Shown here: positions 31,032 to 39,844 of the stretch, in pieces
Layout: the number at the start of each line of letters is the position of its first letter
How positions within the stretch are numbered: the stretch's first letter is position 1
Assembly (NCBI GenBank): GCA_030530205.1
Contig: JAUMVK010000005.1
Location: 62,001-126,000 of the forward strand
Length of the DNA: 64,000 nucleotides
Direction: 5' to 3'
From: RGIG3701 sp030530205
GTDB lineage: Bacteria > Planctomycetota > Planctomycetia > Pirellulales > Thermoguttaceae
Translations under genes and position numbers: made by a program
The notes under the pieces: generated by a model
What the model saw: only the letters and a program-made list of their open reading frames with translations
Databases searched by the model: none
Told to the model about the DNA's origin: nothing

Positions 31032-33077
31032 TCACACGACTGGCACCGAGAAGGCCAACTCAGGAGCGATCCCTTCCGGGTTACGTTTCACCTCGTATAC
31101 CCCGACCGACTCAGGGTAGTACCGCCTGATCTTCTCGATCGTGAAATCGTAGGCTTCCAGGAATTTTGCCCACTCCCGACGTGCTGAGGTGGGATCTGTT
31201 TCAGCCAGCTCGTTGCATCGTTTGACAGCTTCCCCGGTCATCACCTCCTGGTAACGGACGGCGTACATTCCCCACTTCTCTCTTTCCTCTGGATCGAGGG
31301 AGGAGAATGCCAGCACATTCGTCACCCTTGCGGTCCACTTGCTTCTGATGAGAGTGACAGGGCCATTTTTCTTGTAGATCTGCAACCGGAGGCCATTGGA
31401 AAACCCCTGGCTATGGAGTGAGTTATTCAGGGTGTCGTTTCCCATAGGGGTGTATTTGTAACCCACAACCGAGTAGTAGGTTTCCGCCAGGTCATCGTCA
31501 ATGTCCGCTCTTTTCTTTCCGATAATTCGTTGCTCCTGGAGCAGTACCTCGAATGGATCCAAAACACTGACCCCTTTGTTTCTTGCTTCTTCTCTCATTT
31601 TCCTGGCACCTTCTGATTCCGGGGGAAGTTCGTAGGTTATCATCCTGGTATTCTCATTCCGGACGATCATATTCTGGAACTCTGCCATAACCAGGTACAA
31701 CAGGCGACTGCCAAAATCTTCATCATCCAGATAATCTGACAGGTTGAACGACCGATCCTTCAGTTCAAAATCACGGTTGATGAACCGGCAGCGTCTCAGA
31801 ATGGCCCCAGTCTTATCCTCGAAATTCGGAACGGCATTCGAGTTGATAATGACCACCGCCCTTGCCTTGGCACTGTAGGCGTCTTTTCCTTTGTACTGGA
31901 CGGAGATGTTATTCCCGCCAGTCAGGGATTTGAAGATACCATCATCCGTGATCTTTTGGATGGTCAGGTCATCACAGACGGCCATAAATGCCGTATCCAT
32001 TCGCTGACAACCAAACCGGGAAGCGTCACCCGTGAAAGCGTGCTGCGCGTAAAAGATGGTACTCAAACCTTTGCCCAAAACCGTATCGGCCCAGGCATCG
32101 GTGATCGTCGATTTTCCTGTTCCGGAAACCCCCTTTTGCACGAAAAAGTTCTGTGTCCGGTTTCCGACTAATGTGACGGCTAAAGCTGCTTTGAGCAAGT
32201 TTCGGTCATCGGGATCCGGAAATGCTTCAAACAGCTTATCGACCATCTCATGCTTTGCCTCCGGGTTCCACGCAGCCACAAGACGTTCCTTTACCAGATC
32301 ATCCGGGCTATGGGGTCTGAGCTTTAATGTCCACGGGTCCAGTACCCCGTTTTTACATGCGATCAATGACGTGTTCCATTCTGAGAATTTAAGCACGTCC
32401 TGGTGGTTCTTTACAAGATTCGTCAGATCCTTTCCCCACGTTTTCACCCTGTCATCCGTAACGCCAATGGTTTTTAACAGGGTCTGCATATCATCGGCAT
32501 TGAATGGTCTGTATCCTTCCTCGTCTGTGTACAAAAACAGGTAACGGGTAACTTCATTTCCGGTGGATTCCTCTTTTTCCCAGGTAACGAAATGCAAATT
32601 CGCAATCAGCACATCGGAAAATTTATTGAAATCCCAATCCAGCTCTTCATGGGCCTCATTACCCCTTCCGACCGTTTTCCAGCTTTTCAACAGGTTATTT
32701 GAAAACCCAAAAGGATTCAGGTCCAAAGCCTCCATTGCAGCAGCCTCCACGACCTTGATTCCCAGAGTTTCTTCCAAACGACGAAACTCGTCCAGGAGGA
32801 AAATTGCCTCACCTGGGTCTGAATCGGTTATTAATAACCGAAATTGACGGTCCACCGAGTCATAAAAATATCGGGTGGGCCATGCTTCCGCTTCAGTTGT
32901 AGTGAAATCCTGACCGAAAAGCGTATCGGGGATATGATTTGCCAGATTTCGGGTAAGAATCCCTTCCTCATTCTGGATTATCGCCTGGATTCCCAGCTTC
33001 CCCAATTCGTTCAGAAAAGCCTTTTGAAATTTGATACTTGCATTTAATTGGCACGTATATTCGCGTAGATTACTCAA
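31032..33077 (-). CDS. SF3 helicase (D5/P4-type replication protein)
   Basis: 681 residues. The centre has an SF3 helicase with Walker A GVSGTGKST, a Walker B-like FMAVCDDLT and the NSNAVPNFEDKTGAILRR block, as in D5/P4 primase-helicases. An upstream domain (about 150-300) matches the D5-N region. No primase active site is seen, which fits the separate prim-pol gene upstream. It uses a TTG start with a strong AAGGAG site. It should unwind DNA at the origin just downstream. One symmetric copy of the dispersed motif lies in its N-terminal part (32826-32839). Confidence 0.88.
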   Translation of the reverse strand: MSNLREYTCQLNASIKFQKAFLNELGKLGIQAIIQNEEGILTRNLANHIPDTLFGQDFTTTEAEAWPTRYFYDSVDRQFRLLITDSDPGEAIFLLDEFRRLEETLGIKVVEAAAMEALDLNPFGFSNNLLKSWKTVGRGNEAHEELDWDFNKFSDVLIANLHFVTWEKEESTGNEVTRYLFLYTDEEGYRPFNADDMQTLLKTIGVTDDRVKTWGKDLTNLVKNHQDVLKFSEWNTSLIACKNGVLDPWTLKLRPHSPDDLVKERLVAAWNPEAKHEMVDKLFEAFPDPDDRNLLKAALAVTLVGNRTQNFFVQKGVSGTGKSTITDAWADTVLGKGLSTIFYAQHAFTGDASRFGCQRMDTAFMAVCDDLTIQKITDDGIFKSLTGGNNISVQYKGKDAYSAKARAVVIINSNAVPNFEDKTGAILRRCRFINRDFELKDRSFNLSDYLDDEDFGSRLLYLVMAEFQNMIVRNENTRMITYELPPESEGARKMREEARNKGVSVLDPFEVLLQEQRIIGKKRADIDDDLAETYYSVVGYKYTPMGNDTLNNSLHSQGFSNGLRLQIYKKNGPVTLIRSKWTARVTNVLAFSSLDPEEREKWGMYAVRYQEVMTGEAVKRCNELAETDPTSARREWAKFLEAYDFTIEKIRRYYPESVGVYEVKRNPEGIAPELAFSVPVV
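32826..32839. promoter_or_regulatory. Dispersed motif site 9, fully palindromic
   Basis: GGTTATTAATAACC inside the helicase gene, within the perfect 18-base palindrome TCGGTTATTAATAACCGA (32824-32841). It is the only perfectly symmetric copy, so it has no orientation. Confidence 0.55.
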
Positions 33078-33097
33078 AATTATACTCCTTACTTTTA

Positions 33098-34237
33098 TTA
33101 ATGAAAAGTTCTTCTTCTGATTTCCATATTCTCAACCAAGGCTCCCCATTGTCTTTTGAAAGCGAGAGCCTGTTCCTCAAACCAATCTTCCTTCCACTCC
33201 CATATTTCTTCGTGGGTAATGTCGCCGGGATAAGCTGCGTCCGTGTACCCCTGCTGATACATCAGGAACTGCCACGCCGCCAACCCGTAATTTGCCGGGA
33301 GTTCGCTGTTCGTCGTAAACACATACAATAGCCAGCACCCATCCACCTCAGCCAGATTTCCTGAGTAATTGGTCGGGTCACATGGTATTCCGGGTCTCCA
33401 GAAACGGATACGCCCTTCGGAATCTTGTGTCCCCTTCTGCCAGCCATAGTCTTTCAGAAGCTGCTCGTACTGTTCCTGCGTGAATTCTGCTCCGTAGTAC
33501 ATCATTGGGTCACAGATGAACCTCCCTCTCCGCCGTTCTTCGCGCCTTTGGGCTTCCAGTTCTGCCTTCCGCTCAGGCGAAAGTTCCGGAGTCGCTTTCT
33601 TCTTCACTATCACCGGGGCTTCATACGTGTTGAACGACCGGGCCATCTCGAACAGCCAGTCAATATCGGCCTCGGTGATGGGTTCCAGTTCCCAAATTGG
33701 CTTCATTCCCATATTGGCTCCTCCTTGGACGGGCATCGAACACCACACATACCCTGGACTGGGGTAGGTGACGAAATACCCGCCATCTCCACGGGTTTCG
33801 ATCTGAACGACCACTTCATCAGCACGTTCTTTCCGGCCATGCTTTTCGCTCCAGCGGTTGGGATCTCCGTTCCTGCTGGCCAGTTTGGTATTCCCGGGGG
33901 CTTCTCCATTCACCCGGAAAATCATGTGGTATCCGTGCGGGGTTTTCTCGTACCAGAATCGATACGCCAAATCGAACCGTTCATTCCAAAGCCGTGTCAG
34001 GAATTTCAGGAACATCTCATCGGCATCCGAGTCAAAATCGAAACAGAGGAGATTTGAGTTGCACGGGATTCCCACGCCCCACGGTTCTTTTTCGAGTTCC
34101 TTTAACCTTTCTTCCGGTGTATGAGGGGCCCGCCACATAAAGTTATTTGCGGGGTTTTTAGCTGGTCCTGCGATGGGAAGCAGTTCAAAACCTTGCCGGA
34201 TCAGTTGCCGACAATATTCTAATTCACGTTCATTCAT
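33098..34237 (-). CDS. Primase-polymerase (AEP family)
   Basis: 379 residues. The N-terminal prim-pol domain shows the metal site in LLCFDFDSDADEM (about 62-74), then TPHGYHMIFRV and the RGDGGYFVTYPSPGY block. The C-terminal 150 residues are of unknown fold. Such proteins make primers, and often short DNA, for phage or plasmid replication. Its ATG overlaps the upstream TGA (ATGA). Together with the helicase it forms a split version of the usual primase-helicase fusion. Confidence 0.88.
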   Translation of the reverse strand: MNERELEYCRQLIRQGFELLPIAGPAKNPANNFMWRAPHTPEERLKELEKEPWGVGIPCNSNLLCFDFDSDADEMFLKFLTRLWNERFDLAYRFWYEKTPHGYHMIFRVNGEAPGNTKLASRNGDPNRWSEKHGRKERADEVVVQIETRGDGGYFVTYPSPGYVWCSMPVQGGANMGMKPIWELEPITEADIDWLFEMARSFNTYEAPVIVKKKATPELSPERKAELEAQRREERRRGRFICDPMMYYGAEFTQEQYEQLLKDYGWQKGTQDSEGRIRFWRPGIPCDPTNYSGNLAEVDGCWLLYVFTTNSELPANYGLAAWQFLMYQQGYTDAAYPGDITHEEIWEWKEDWFEEQALAFKRQWGALVENMEIRRRTFH

Positions 34238-34599
34238 GCTTCACACCTCCACATTTTCTTGAAATTATAAAACGGATACTCGTATCCTTCCGCCGAATTG
34301 ACTTCGATCAGGGCACTGAAACGCCCTCCTTTCAGTTCCTCCGGTTCACGTGGAAATGGCAGAATATTTGCAGCACTGATAATTTGGCCGATCAGCATTT
34401 TGTTTTCCCAGCTATATCCGTCAGCGGTGTAAAAGGTTTTGAAAAAGATCCGGCCATCATCGGTATCAAAGCGGCAGGTAAATCCCTCATCGCTGTCCAG
34501 TTTCCGAATCCAGCTAATCGTCAGATCGAACTTGCCGGATTCCATGAGCCTTGGTTTTTCTTCTTTCGGTGGAACTGCCTTTGTTCGTCTCACAGCCAT
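34234..34599 (-). CDS. Phage replication-region protein of unknown function
   Basis: 121 residues; a basic N terminus (AVRRTKAVPPKEEKP) is followed by a probable small beta domain (GRFSALIEV, YPFYNFKKMW). The ending recalls DUF669-type single-strand DNA-binding proteins but is too short to be sure. A strong AAAGGAGGTGG site suggests high expression. It overlaps both neighbours. Confidence 0.6.
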   Translation of the reverse strand: MAVRRTKAVPPKEEKPRLMESGKFDLTISWIRKLDSDEGFTCRFDTDDGRIFFKTFYTADGYSWENKMLIGQIISAANILPFPREPEELKGGRFSALIEVNSAEGYEYPFYNFKKMWRCEA

Positions 34600-35513
34600 T
34601 CTTCCACCTCCTTTGCTTCCACTTTACGGGGATTTTCGAGGCCCAGATAGTTGCCGGAGAAATCCAACCGGGCTTTGAAGTAAGGCCATTCAAGCTGCTT
34701 GGGACCCTGGATCCTGTAATCGTTCTTTGCATTCTCCATCTCCTGCCAAAGTCCGTGCTTAATTCTCAGTGCCCGTTCGATCTCGTTGAGCCGTTCCAGC
34801 GCATACGGCTTGCTTTCATCAAAGACAAGGCTCCCGACATAACCCCGGGCCTGTTTGTCCAAAACCTCGACTTCCAGCAGCAAGTACCGGCGACCATTCT
34901 TTTTGGAGGTGATATGCTTGTGGTCCTTTACGTATAAAATGTAGGTCCCATTTGGGGATTCAGCCGCGATAGCCTCAGAAATCGCTTCCCGTGACTCGTA
35001 ATCAAGTGGATTGATCACGCTTGAAGGGAGGATCGGAAACGCCCGGAGCCTTTCAATGCGGATCTCACCGTTTGTCACCGATAACTGCGAGCTCCACTTC
35101 CAATCCGGATAGTGGCAGTAATGGCGTCTCGAATAGGTGCAATTCCGAATGCCTTCACGAACCGCCTTACAGACCCACTCACTTTTCGGAAACAGATACA
35201 GGCCCTTAATCTCCTTTTCCGTCAGGGTAACGTAAAATGACAGTCCATTAACCATCACCTGGAAAGGTCTGTCGGGTTCCAGATAGCCGACCCGACTCGT
35301 CCACCATTTTGTCGGGTCCTTTACCACATCTCTCAACATTTGATTATACGTCTCTCGATCCCGCTCAAATCTGGCTTTTTCATCTTCGTAAAACCGCCGT
35401 TCTTCCTTCTTTAGTTTCCGAAATTCTTCTTCCGGCAGGTCTGTCCACGTCCCTACCGGGTGACGTTGGCCGTTGATTACACAACACCGGCCATACTTTG
35501 TTAAAGATACCAT
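34590..35513 (-). CDS. Phage protein of unknown function in the replication operon
   Basis: 307 residues. The N terminus is charged and helical (residues about 25-65), the middle holds cysteines and aromatics (CTYSRRHYCHYPDW), and the C-terminal part is beta-rich, resembling the end of the next gene. No motif for nuclease or recombinase is found. Ribosome site is weak. It may be a DNA-binding or recombination accessory protein, from context only. Confidence 0.6.
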   Translation of the reverse strand: MVSLTKYGRCCVINGQRHPVGTWTDLPEEEFRKLKKEERRFYEDEKARFERDRETYNQMLRDVVKDPTKWWTSRVGYLEPDRPFQVMVNGLSFYVTLTEKEIKGLYLFPKSEWVCKAVREGIRNCTYSRRHYCHYPDWKWSSQLSVTNGEIRIERLRAFPILPSSVINPLDYESREAISEAIAAESPNGTYILYVKDHKHITSKKNGRRYLLLEVEVLDKQARGYVGSLVFDESKPYALERLNEIERALRIKHGLWQEMENAKNDYRIQGPKQLEWPYFKARLDFSGNYLGLENPRKVEAKEVEEWL

Positions 35514-35878
35514 GATTTTTATTTTCCGCCCGATTTAACCAGAGCTTCCGGCGACTCGGGACCCATCCCGGAAGCTCGTTATACCAAATTTTTTTCTGTG
35601 CGTCTCTTCACTTCAACCAACAGTCCCACATCTTTCTGGGACCCTACTGTTTAAATTTAGCATCAAACCTCTAAAAAACCAACTGGCTCAGGAAAATCTT
35701 TTCAAATCTTCCGGAAAGTCCCAGAGAAAAAAATCCCGATTTGGTTATTAAAAACCAATTTCGCCTATTTTCCTTCTTTAGGGTGGTTCCTGTTTGAAGC
35801 CGGTTTTGAACTCGGAGGGAAACCGGCAACCCTCAAACGAACTGCGATCATTTTAACAGATTCCCGTATTTTGCCAAA
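35514..35878. other. Replication-operon gap with motif site 10
   Basis: 365 bases with no credible gene. It holds GGTTTTTAATAACC on the minus strand (35743-35756), in the direction of transcription, within TTTGGTTATTAAAAACCAAT. Upstream and downstream parts have several short palindromic runs but no strong terminator. Confidence 0.6.
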
Positions 35879-36145
35879 TCACCAATCCGGATCGATCGGT
35901 TCACTGTTCCGGAATTCTTGCAAAATCCGGATAACATCGGCTGCCAAGCTCAGTAAGATTCCTTCAATGGATTCGTTTTCCTTGGGATGCGCACCCCATC
36001 GCAGAACTTCCAGCCGCGTCAGTTTTTCATTGGCGCGGCACATCAGGCGATCGAGTGACGTGAGTTGTTCGGTTGGTTCCGTCTGAATCAGCAGTTCCTT
36101 TACCTCATCACAAATTCCGCAAACCTCAGACTCGGCACTCACCAC
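35879..36145 (-). CDS. Small helical phage protein
   Basis: 88 residues, acidic and helical; no family recognised. It starts with GTG (GAGGAA site) inside the last codons of the SSB-like gene, so it is coupled to it. Possibly a replication accessory protein. Confidence 0.6.
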   Translation of the reverse strand: MVSAESEVCGICDEVKELLIQTEPTEQLTSLDRLMCRANEKLTRLEVLRWGAHPKENESIEGILLSLAADVIRILQEFRNSEPIDPDW

Positions 36146-36501
36146 GGGATTTCCTCCTCATTTCCGGAATCGGAATCTTCAAACGAGTCACTTTCTGGTT
36201 CCACATAAGGCCGAGGATCCTTCAGGTTCGTGAACCCATTCTTGACGACCACTTCAGCCGTGAGTCGTTTCCCGGTCAGCTCTCCCAACCGGGAAACCTT
36301 ACAGGCTGCAAGCACATCTTTCAGCTTATCCATAGCCCAACGATACTCTTTCATGTAGTTCACATACATCTGCTCTGCTTCCTCTTTGTCGGAAAACGTT
36401 GTCAGTTTCAGAGAGATATAATCCCGTCCAGCCTGACTGGTCCGTTCCTTCACATCCACGATTTCCAGATCGTACATTCCGCTTTTAACATTAGTTTCCA
36501 T
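36139..36501 (-). CDS. Single-strand DNA-binding-like protein with SSB tail
   Basis: 120 residues. The body (YDLEIVDVKERTSQAGRDYISLKL) has the DUF669/OB-fold style of phage single-strand binding proteins. The acidic ending GNEEEIPW imitates the tail of bacterial SSB, which docks partner proteins through its final Pro-Phe; here the last residue is Trp. A good AGGAG site precedes it. It should cover single-stranded DNA at the fork. Confidence 0.75.
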   Translation of the reverse strand: METNVKSGMYDLEIVDVKERTSQAGRDYISLKLTTFSDKEEAEQMYVNYMKEYRWAMDKLKDVLAACKVSRLGELTGKRLTAEVVVKNGFTNLKDPRPYVEPESDSFEDSDSGNEEEIPW

Positions 36502-36591
36502 TATTATGGCTCCTATAACAAAAAATTAAAAAAATAAAAAAACTATACATCTTCAGCCGTTTATTCAACGACTTTGAATTCGATTTAATAA

Positions 36592-36849
36592 TTATACTTC
36601 CTCCGGAATTTTAATGCAAACATCATATAATAATTGTCTCGCTGACCAGTTGAAAATGGCTTCGTTCTTATCCGCAGCAAACCACTTTGGATTCAGACCG
36701 TTAAAGCCCTTCCCAAGATGGCACTTGGGACAAAATCCGATCCACTTTCCGTCAGACCTCCCCGCAATAATGGGCAAACCGCCACATTTCGAGCAGGGAC
36801 AGCGCCTGACCGAATCTGCTGGATCGATAAAATAATGAAAGTTCCGCAT
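36592..36849 (-). CDS. Lar-like zinc-ribbon protein
   Basis: 85 residues from the ATG at 36849 (GGAGCG site); the frame is open further upstream but that part crosses the promoter. Two CxxC knuckles (CSKCGG, CPKC) and the EAIFNWSAR ending fit the Lar/restriction-alleviation type. Lar of the Rac prophage dampens type I restriction, and this prophage carries its own type I system, so the pairing is suggestive. The family is broad and function is not proven. Confidence 0.65.
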   Translation of the reverse strand: MRNFHYFIDPADSVRRCPCSKCGGLPIIAGRSDGKWIGFCPKCHLGKGFNGLNPKWFAADKNEAIFNWSARQLLYDVCIKIPEEV

Positions 36850-36935
36850 GATCGCGCTCCTTGATCGAATTGTTTTTAATTGTACAGGTAAATGGCGGAA
36901 CTTGCAAAATTTATTTTTCCCAACAACGAGGCCCC

Positions 36936-36964
36936 AATATACTGGCATCCTCCATTCGTGTCAA
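36936..36964 (-). promoter_or_regulatory. Early promoter of the replication operon
   Basis: On the minus strand TTGACA (36959-36964), a 17-base spacer, and TATATT (36936-36941). It is close to the sigma-70 consensus and starts transcription about 80 bases before the zinc-ribbon gene. Confidence 0.8.
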
Positions 36965-37354
36965 CTATTTTTTTTCCTTGAAGAAAAAAAAATCCGAAAT
37001 TTTTTCCAGTTCCGATTTTTCCTTATTTTAATCCCTTCAAAAGAAGAACGCAAAAACGATTTTTCCGCTTCCCTGAACGAATTAACTATAATTAAACCAC
37101 ATCGGGAAAGAAACTCCAAAAGTAATTTTTGAAAATATCCTGTAGATAATTTACAGGGTCCCCCTACACTTTTCCCCAAAATCCGTTAAAATACACAATG
37201 CAAGGTGGCGCCATCGTGTGTTCGTCATTGTTTTTTTTATGATACTTGTCTTTTGTTAAGACATGAGATGTAGCGAATGTGGAGAGAACTGATTTGATTA
37301 GTTCTCAGAGTACAGTCCTTAAATTCAGTTTTAACCGTAAAGTAAGGAGCGTGA
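36965..37354. other. Divergent control region between replication operon and unknown gene
   Basis: About 390 bases without a gene. Three inverted repeats are visible: CCTGTA...TACAGG (37139-37157), TGTCTT-5-AAGACA (37247-37263) and GAGAACT-9-AGTTCTC (37284-37306). They are possible operators. The plus-strand gene at 37355 has an AAGGAG site. Confidence 0.5.
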
Positions 37355-38071
37355 ATGAGCAACGATTCCGAGTGCCTTCTTAGTGTTTTGAGTCGGTATG
37401 ATTACCGCCCGGCCGCCTCTCTTGCCGAAATGTACTTCGGTGCAAATTGGCGGGAGTGCCAAAATTTTTATGCGTTCAAATTTGGTGATTTTTGCTTTTT
37501 GTATGGAACTGTCGACGGAGTAGCCTACTTCAGCTTTTTGCCAATCGACGAAGGGAAGTTTGTATTCACCGAAAAACAGTTCAACGAACTTGTGGCTACG
37601 TTAAAGCAATTTCCGGAATTGGTTTATCGTAGTCCAGAACGAGGAGCTTCAGAAGAAGTGCATGTAACCTTTGACGAGGCGCGGTTCCATTTTGGTGTGG
37701 CAGATTTTTTGGCTGACAAGTATATCATTCCAAGAGAATGGATTTACCGTCACAAGAAATTTTTGATTGCAAACACTGATCCTAAGGAATTTGCAATACA
37801 ACTCCTCTACACAGAAGGTGAATTTTATTCTTTTGAGCAAATATACAAAGGGCGATCCTTCATGTGTTTTACTCTTCGTTGCAATGCCAGTTTCGACCGG
37901 TTCAACGAGGAGCAGACGCGGGAATTGTACGCCAAATTTTCAGAATTCGCAAAACAGGCACAATATATCCACTTCCCTTATACCGAAAAAGTTGTACGAC
38001 TTAAAGGCGAAGTTGATGTACGGGGCCTTTTTATGCAAGCGGTTGCAGAGGTAACTATATTGAATTCTTGA
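37355..38071 (+). CDS. Prophage protein of unknown function
   Basis: 238 residues, soluble, with many aromatic residues and no recognised domain, signal or membrane segment. The N-terminal half has a strand-rich pattern (FYAFKFGDFCFLYGTVDGVAY), the rest mixed. It is transcribed alone between the replication operon and the restriction system and ends at a terminator. Its place in a region expressed in lysogens makes an immunity or defence role possible, but nothing in the sequence proves it. I see no helix-turn-helix. Confidence 0.75.
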   Translation: MSNDSECLLSVLSRYDYRPAASLAEMYFGANWRECQNFYAFKFGDFCFLYGTVDGVAYFSFLPIDEGKFVFTEKQFNELVATLKQFPELVYRSPERGASEEVHVTFDEARFHFGVADFLADKYIIPREWIYRHKKFLIANTDPKEFAIQLLYTEGEFYSFEQIYKGRSFMCFTLRCNASFDRFNEEQTRELYAKFSEFAKQAQYIHFPYTEKVVRLKGEVDVRGLFMQAVAEVTILNS

Positions 38072-38130
38072 AGCACCCATTTGGAAAACGTTTCAGTGAA
38101 ATACCTGTAACGTTTGAACACTAACTTGGG

Positions 38131-38168
38131 GCGGCAGCTTTGGCCAAATATGCTGTCGCTCTTTTTTT
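38131..38168 (+). terminator. Terminator after the unknown gene
   Basis: Arms GCGGCAGC/GCTGTCGC (one G-T pair) followed by TCTTTTTTT. Confidence 0.75.
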
Positions 38169-38188
38169 GCCTCTCCAACCCCAAATTT

Positions 38189-38222
38189 GGTTACTATTAA
38201 CGAAAATTGGTTTCTAACAACC
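38189..38222 (+). promoter_or_regulatory. Dispersed motif sites 11a and 11b, before hsdM
   Basis: A degenerate copy (GGTTACTATTAACG, 38189-38202) and a perfect one (GGTTTCTAACAACC, 38209-38222, extended to an 18-base inverted repeat). They lie between the terminator and the restriction operon. The remaining gap to 38383 has a possible promoter, TTGCAA (38307-38312) and TAAAAT (38329-38334), 16 bases apart. Confidence 0.6.
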
Positions 38223-38383
38223 AATATCTTCTAAAAAAAACAAGTTCACTCGAAAGGGAGTTAATTAAAAATAGTAAAAGTTTGTCTGTTTAGGCCTCCT
38301 CCCCCCTTGCAAAAACGAGGGCCGATGCTAAAATAAAAGTTTGACTGAATTTCGTTTCATCCTGAACCAACAAACCGTCCAAA

Positions 38384-39844
38384 ATGTTCGAGCAAAACTT
38401 CAAAAACATCGACAACAAACTGCGCAGCGACGCCGGTTGCGGCTCCGAGCTGGATTATGTGGAGCAGTCCAGTTGGATTCTCTTCCTCAAATACCTGAAC
38501 GATTATGAGAAAACCAAAAAACTGGAAGCCGAGCTTGAGGGAAATGAATATACGCCGATTCTCCCTCCGGAATATCAGTGGAGCGCCTGGGCCGTGCCCA
38601 AACTGGCGGACGGCTCGATTGATGAAAAGGGGATGCTGACCGGCTCGGACCTGATTGAATTCGTCAACAAGACGCTTTTCCCTTACCTGAAGAAATTCAA
38701 GAAACAAGCATCCGAAACCGCCACGATCCAATACAAAATCGGCGAGATTTTCAGCGAGATCCACTGCAAAATCGCTTCCGGGGCCGTCCTGAATGAAGTT
38801 CTTCGTGAAGTGGATGCCCTGCAATTCCAGACGGTTGAGGACAGACACGAAATGAGTGTTCTCTACGAGTCCCGAATCAACATGATGGGTAATGCCGGGC
38901 GAAACGGTGGTGAATATTACACTCCCCGGCCTCTCATTCGATCCATTATTCGGGTAATCGATCTCAAGCTGGGCAGAACGGTGTATGATGGAGCCTGTGG
39001 TTCCGCCGGGTTCCTTTGTGAAGCGTTTACCTATTTGAGAGAGAAGGCAAAGAGGGAAGGAACCGTGGAGGATGTCGAGGCGTTGCAGACCGACACCTTC
39101 TTCGGAAAGGAAAAGAAAGTCCTGCCTTACATCATCGGCACGATGAATATGATCCTTCACGGCGTGGAAACTCCCAACATCAAACACACCAACACGCTCA
39201 GCGAGAGCACTTCGGACATTGAGGACTGCGACCGTTACGACTACATTCTGGCCAATCCTCCTTTTGGAGGAATCGAACGGAGTGAAGTCAAGAAGAACTT
39301 TACTTTCCAAACCAGCGAAACGGCTTATCTTTTCCTTCAGCACTTCATGAGCCGTCTTCGTGAAGGTGGTCATGCTGGAATCGTCATCAAGAACACCTTC
39401 CTGAGCAACGGCGATGCAACCGCCATTCGGCAAGACCTGCTGAAAAGCTGCCGTTTATACGCCATTCTTGATCTGCCTCCGAAAGTCTTCACGGCTGGGG
39501 TCAAAACTGTGGTTCTTTTCTTTGAGAAGGGGACTCCCACCGATAAAATATGGTATTACCAGCTTAACCTGGATCGCACTTTAGGGAAGACGAACCCGCT
39601 CAATGAGCAGGATCTGGCCGAGTTTGAACGACTGTTTCCAACCCGGGGCGAAAGCGAAAACTCCTGGACGGTCAACGTGGAAGACATCGACCCGAATACC
39701 TTTGATTTGTCGGTGAAAAATCCGAACAGAGTAGAAGAGGTTCAGACGCGGGGAGTAGAGGAGATTTTGGAGAGCCTTGAAAAACTGAATAGGGAAAACG
39801 CAGATATTTTAGAAGAGTTAAGGGATTTGATTGATGGGAAATAA
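38384..39844 (+). CDS. hsdM: Type I restriction-modification, methyltransferase subunit HsdM
   Basis: 486 residues, normal for HsdM. The N-terminal helical domain (FKNIDNKLRSDAG...) is followed by the methylase with the SAM-binding motif YDGACGSAGFL and the N6-adenine motif LANPPFGG. It methylates the specificity site with HsdS and, with HsdR, forms the full enzyme. No clear ribosome site precedes the ATG. It overlaps hsdS by 11 bases. The genes show no disruption, so the system should work. Confidence 0.95.
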   Translation: MFEQNFKNIDNKLRSDAGCGSELDYVEQSSWILFLKYLNDYEKTKKLEAELEGNEYTPILPPEYQWSAWAVPKLADGSIDEKGMLTGSDLIEFVNKTLFPYLKKFKKQASETATIQYKIGEIFSEIHCKIASGAVLNEVLREVDALQFQTVEDRHEMSVLYESRINMMGNAGRNGGEYYTPRPLIRSIIRVIDLKLGRTVYDGACGSAGFLCEAFTYLREKAKREGTVEDVEALQTDTFFGKEKKVLPYIIGTMNMILHGVETPNIKHTNTLSESTSDIEDCDRYDYILANPPFGGIERSEVKKNFTFQTSETAYLFLQHFMSRLREGGHAGIVIKNTFLSNGDATAIRQDLLKSCRLYAILDLPPKVFTAGVKTVVLFFEKGTPTDKIWYYQLNLDRTLGKTNPLNEQDLAEFERLFPTRGESENSWTVNVEDIDPNTFDLSVKNPNRVEEVQTRGVEEILESLEKLNRENADILEELRDLIDGK

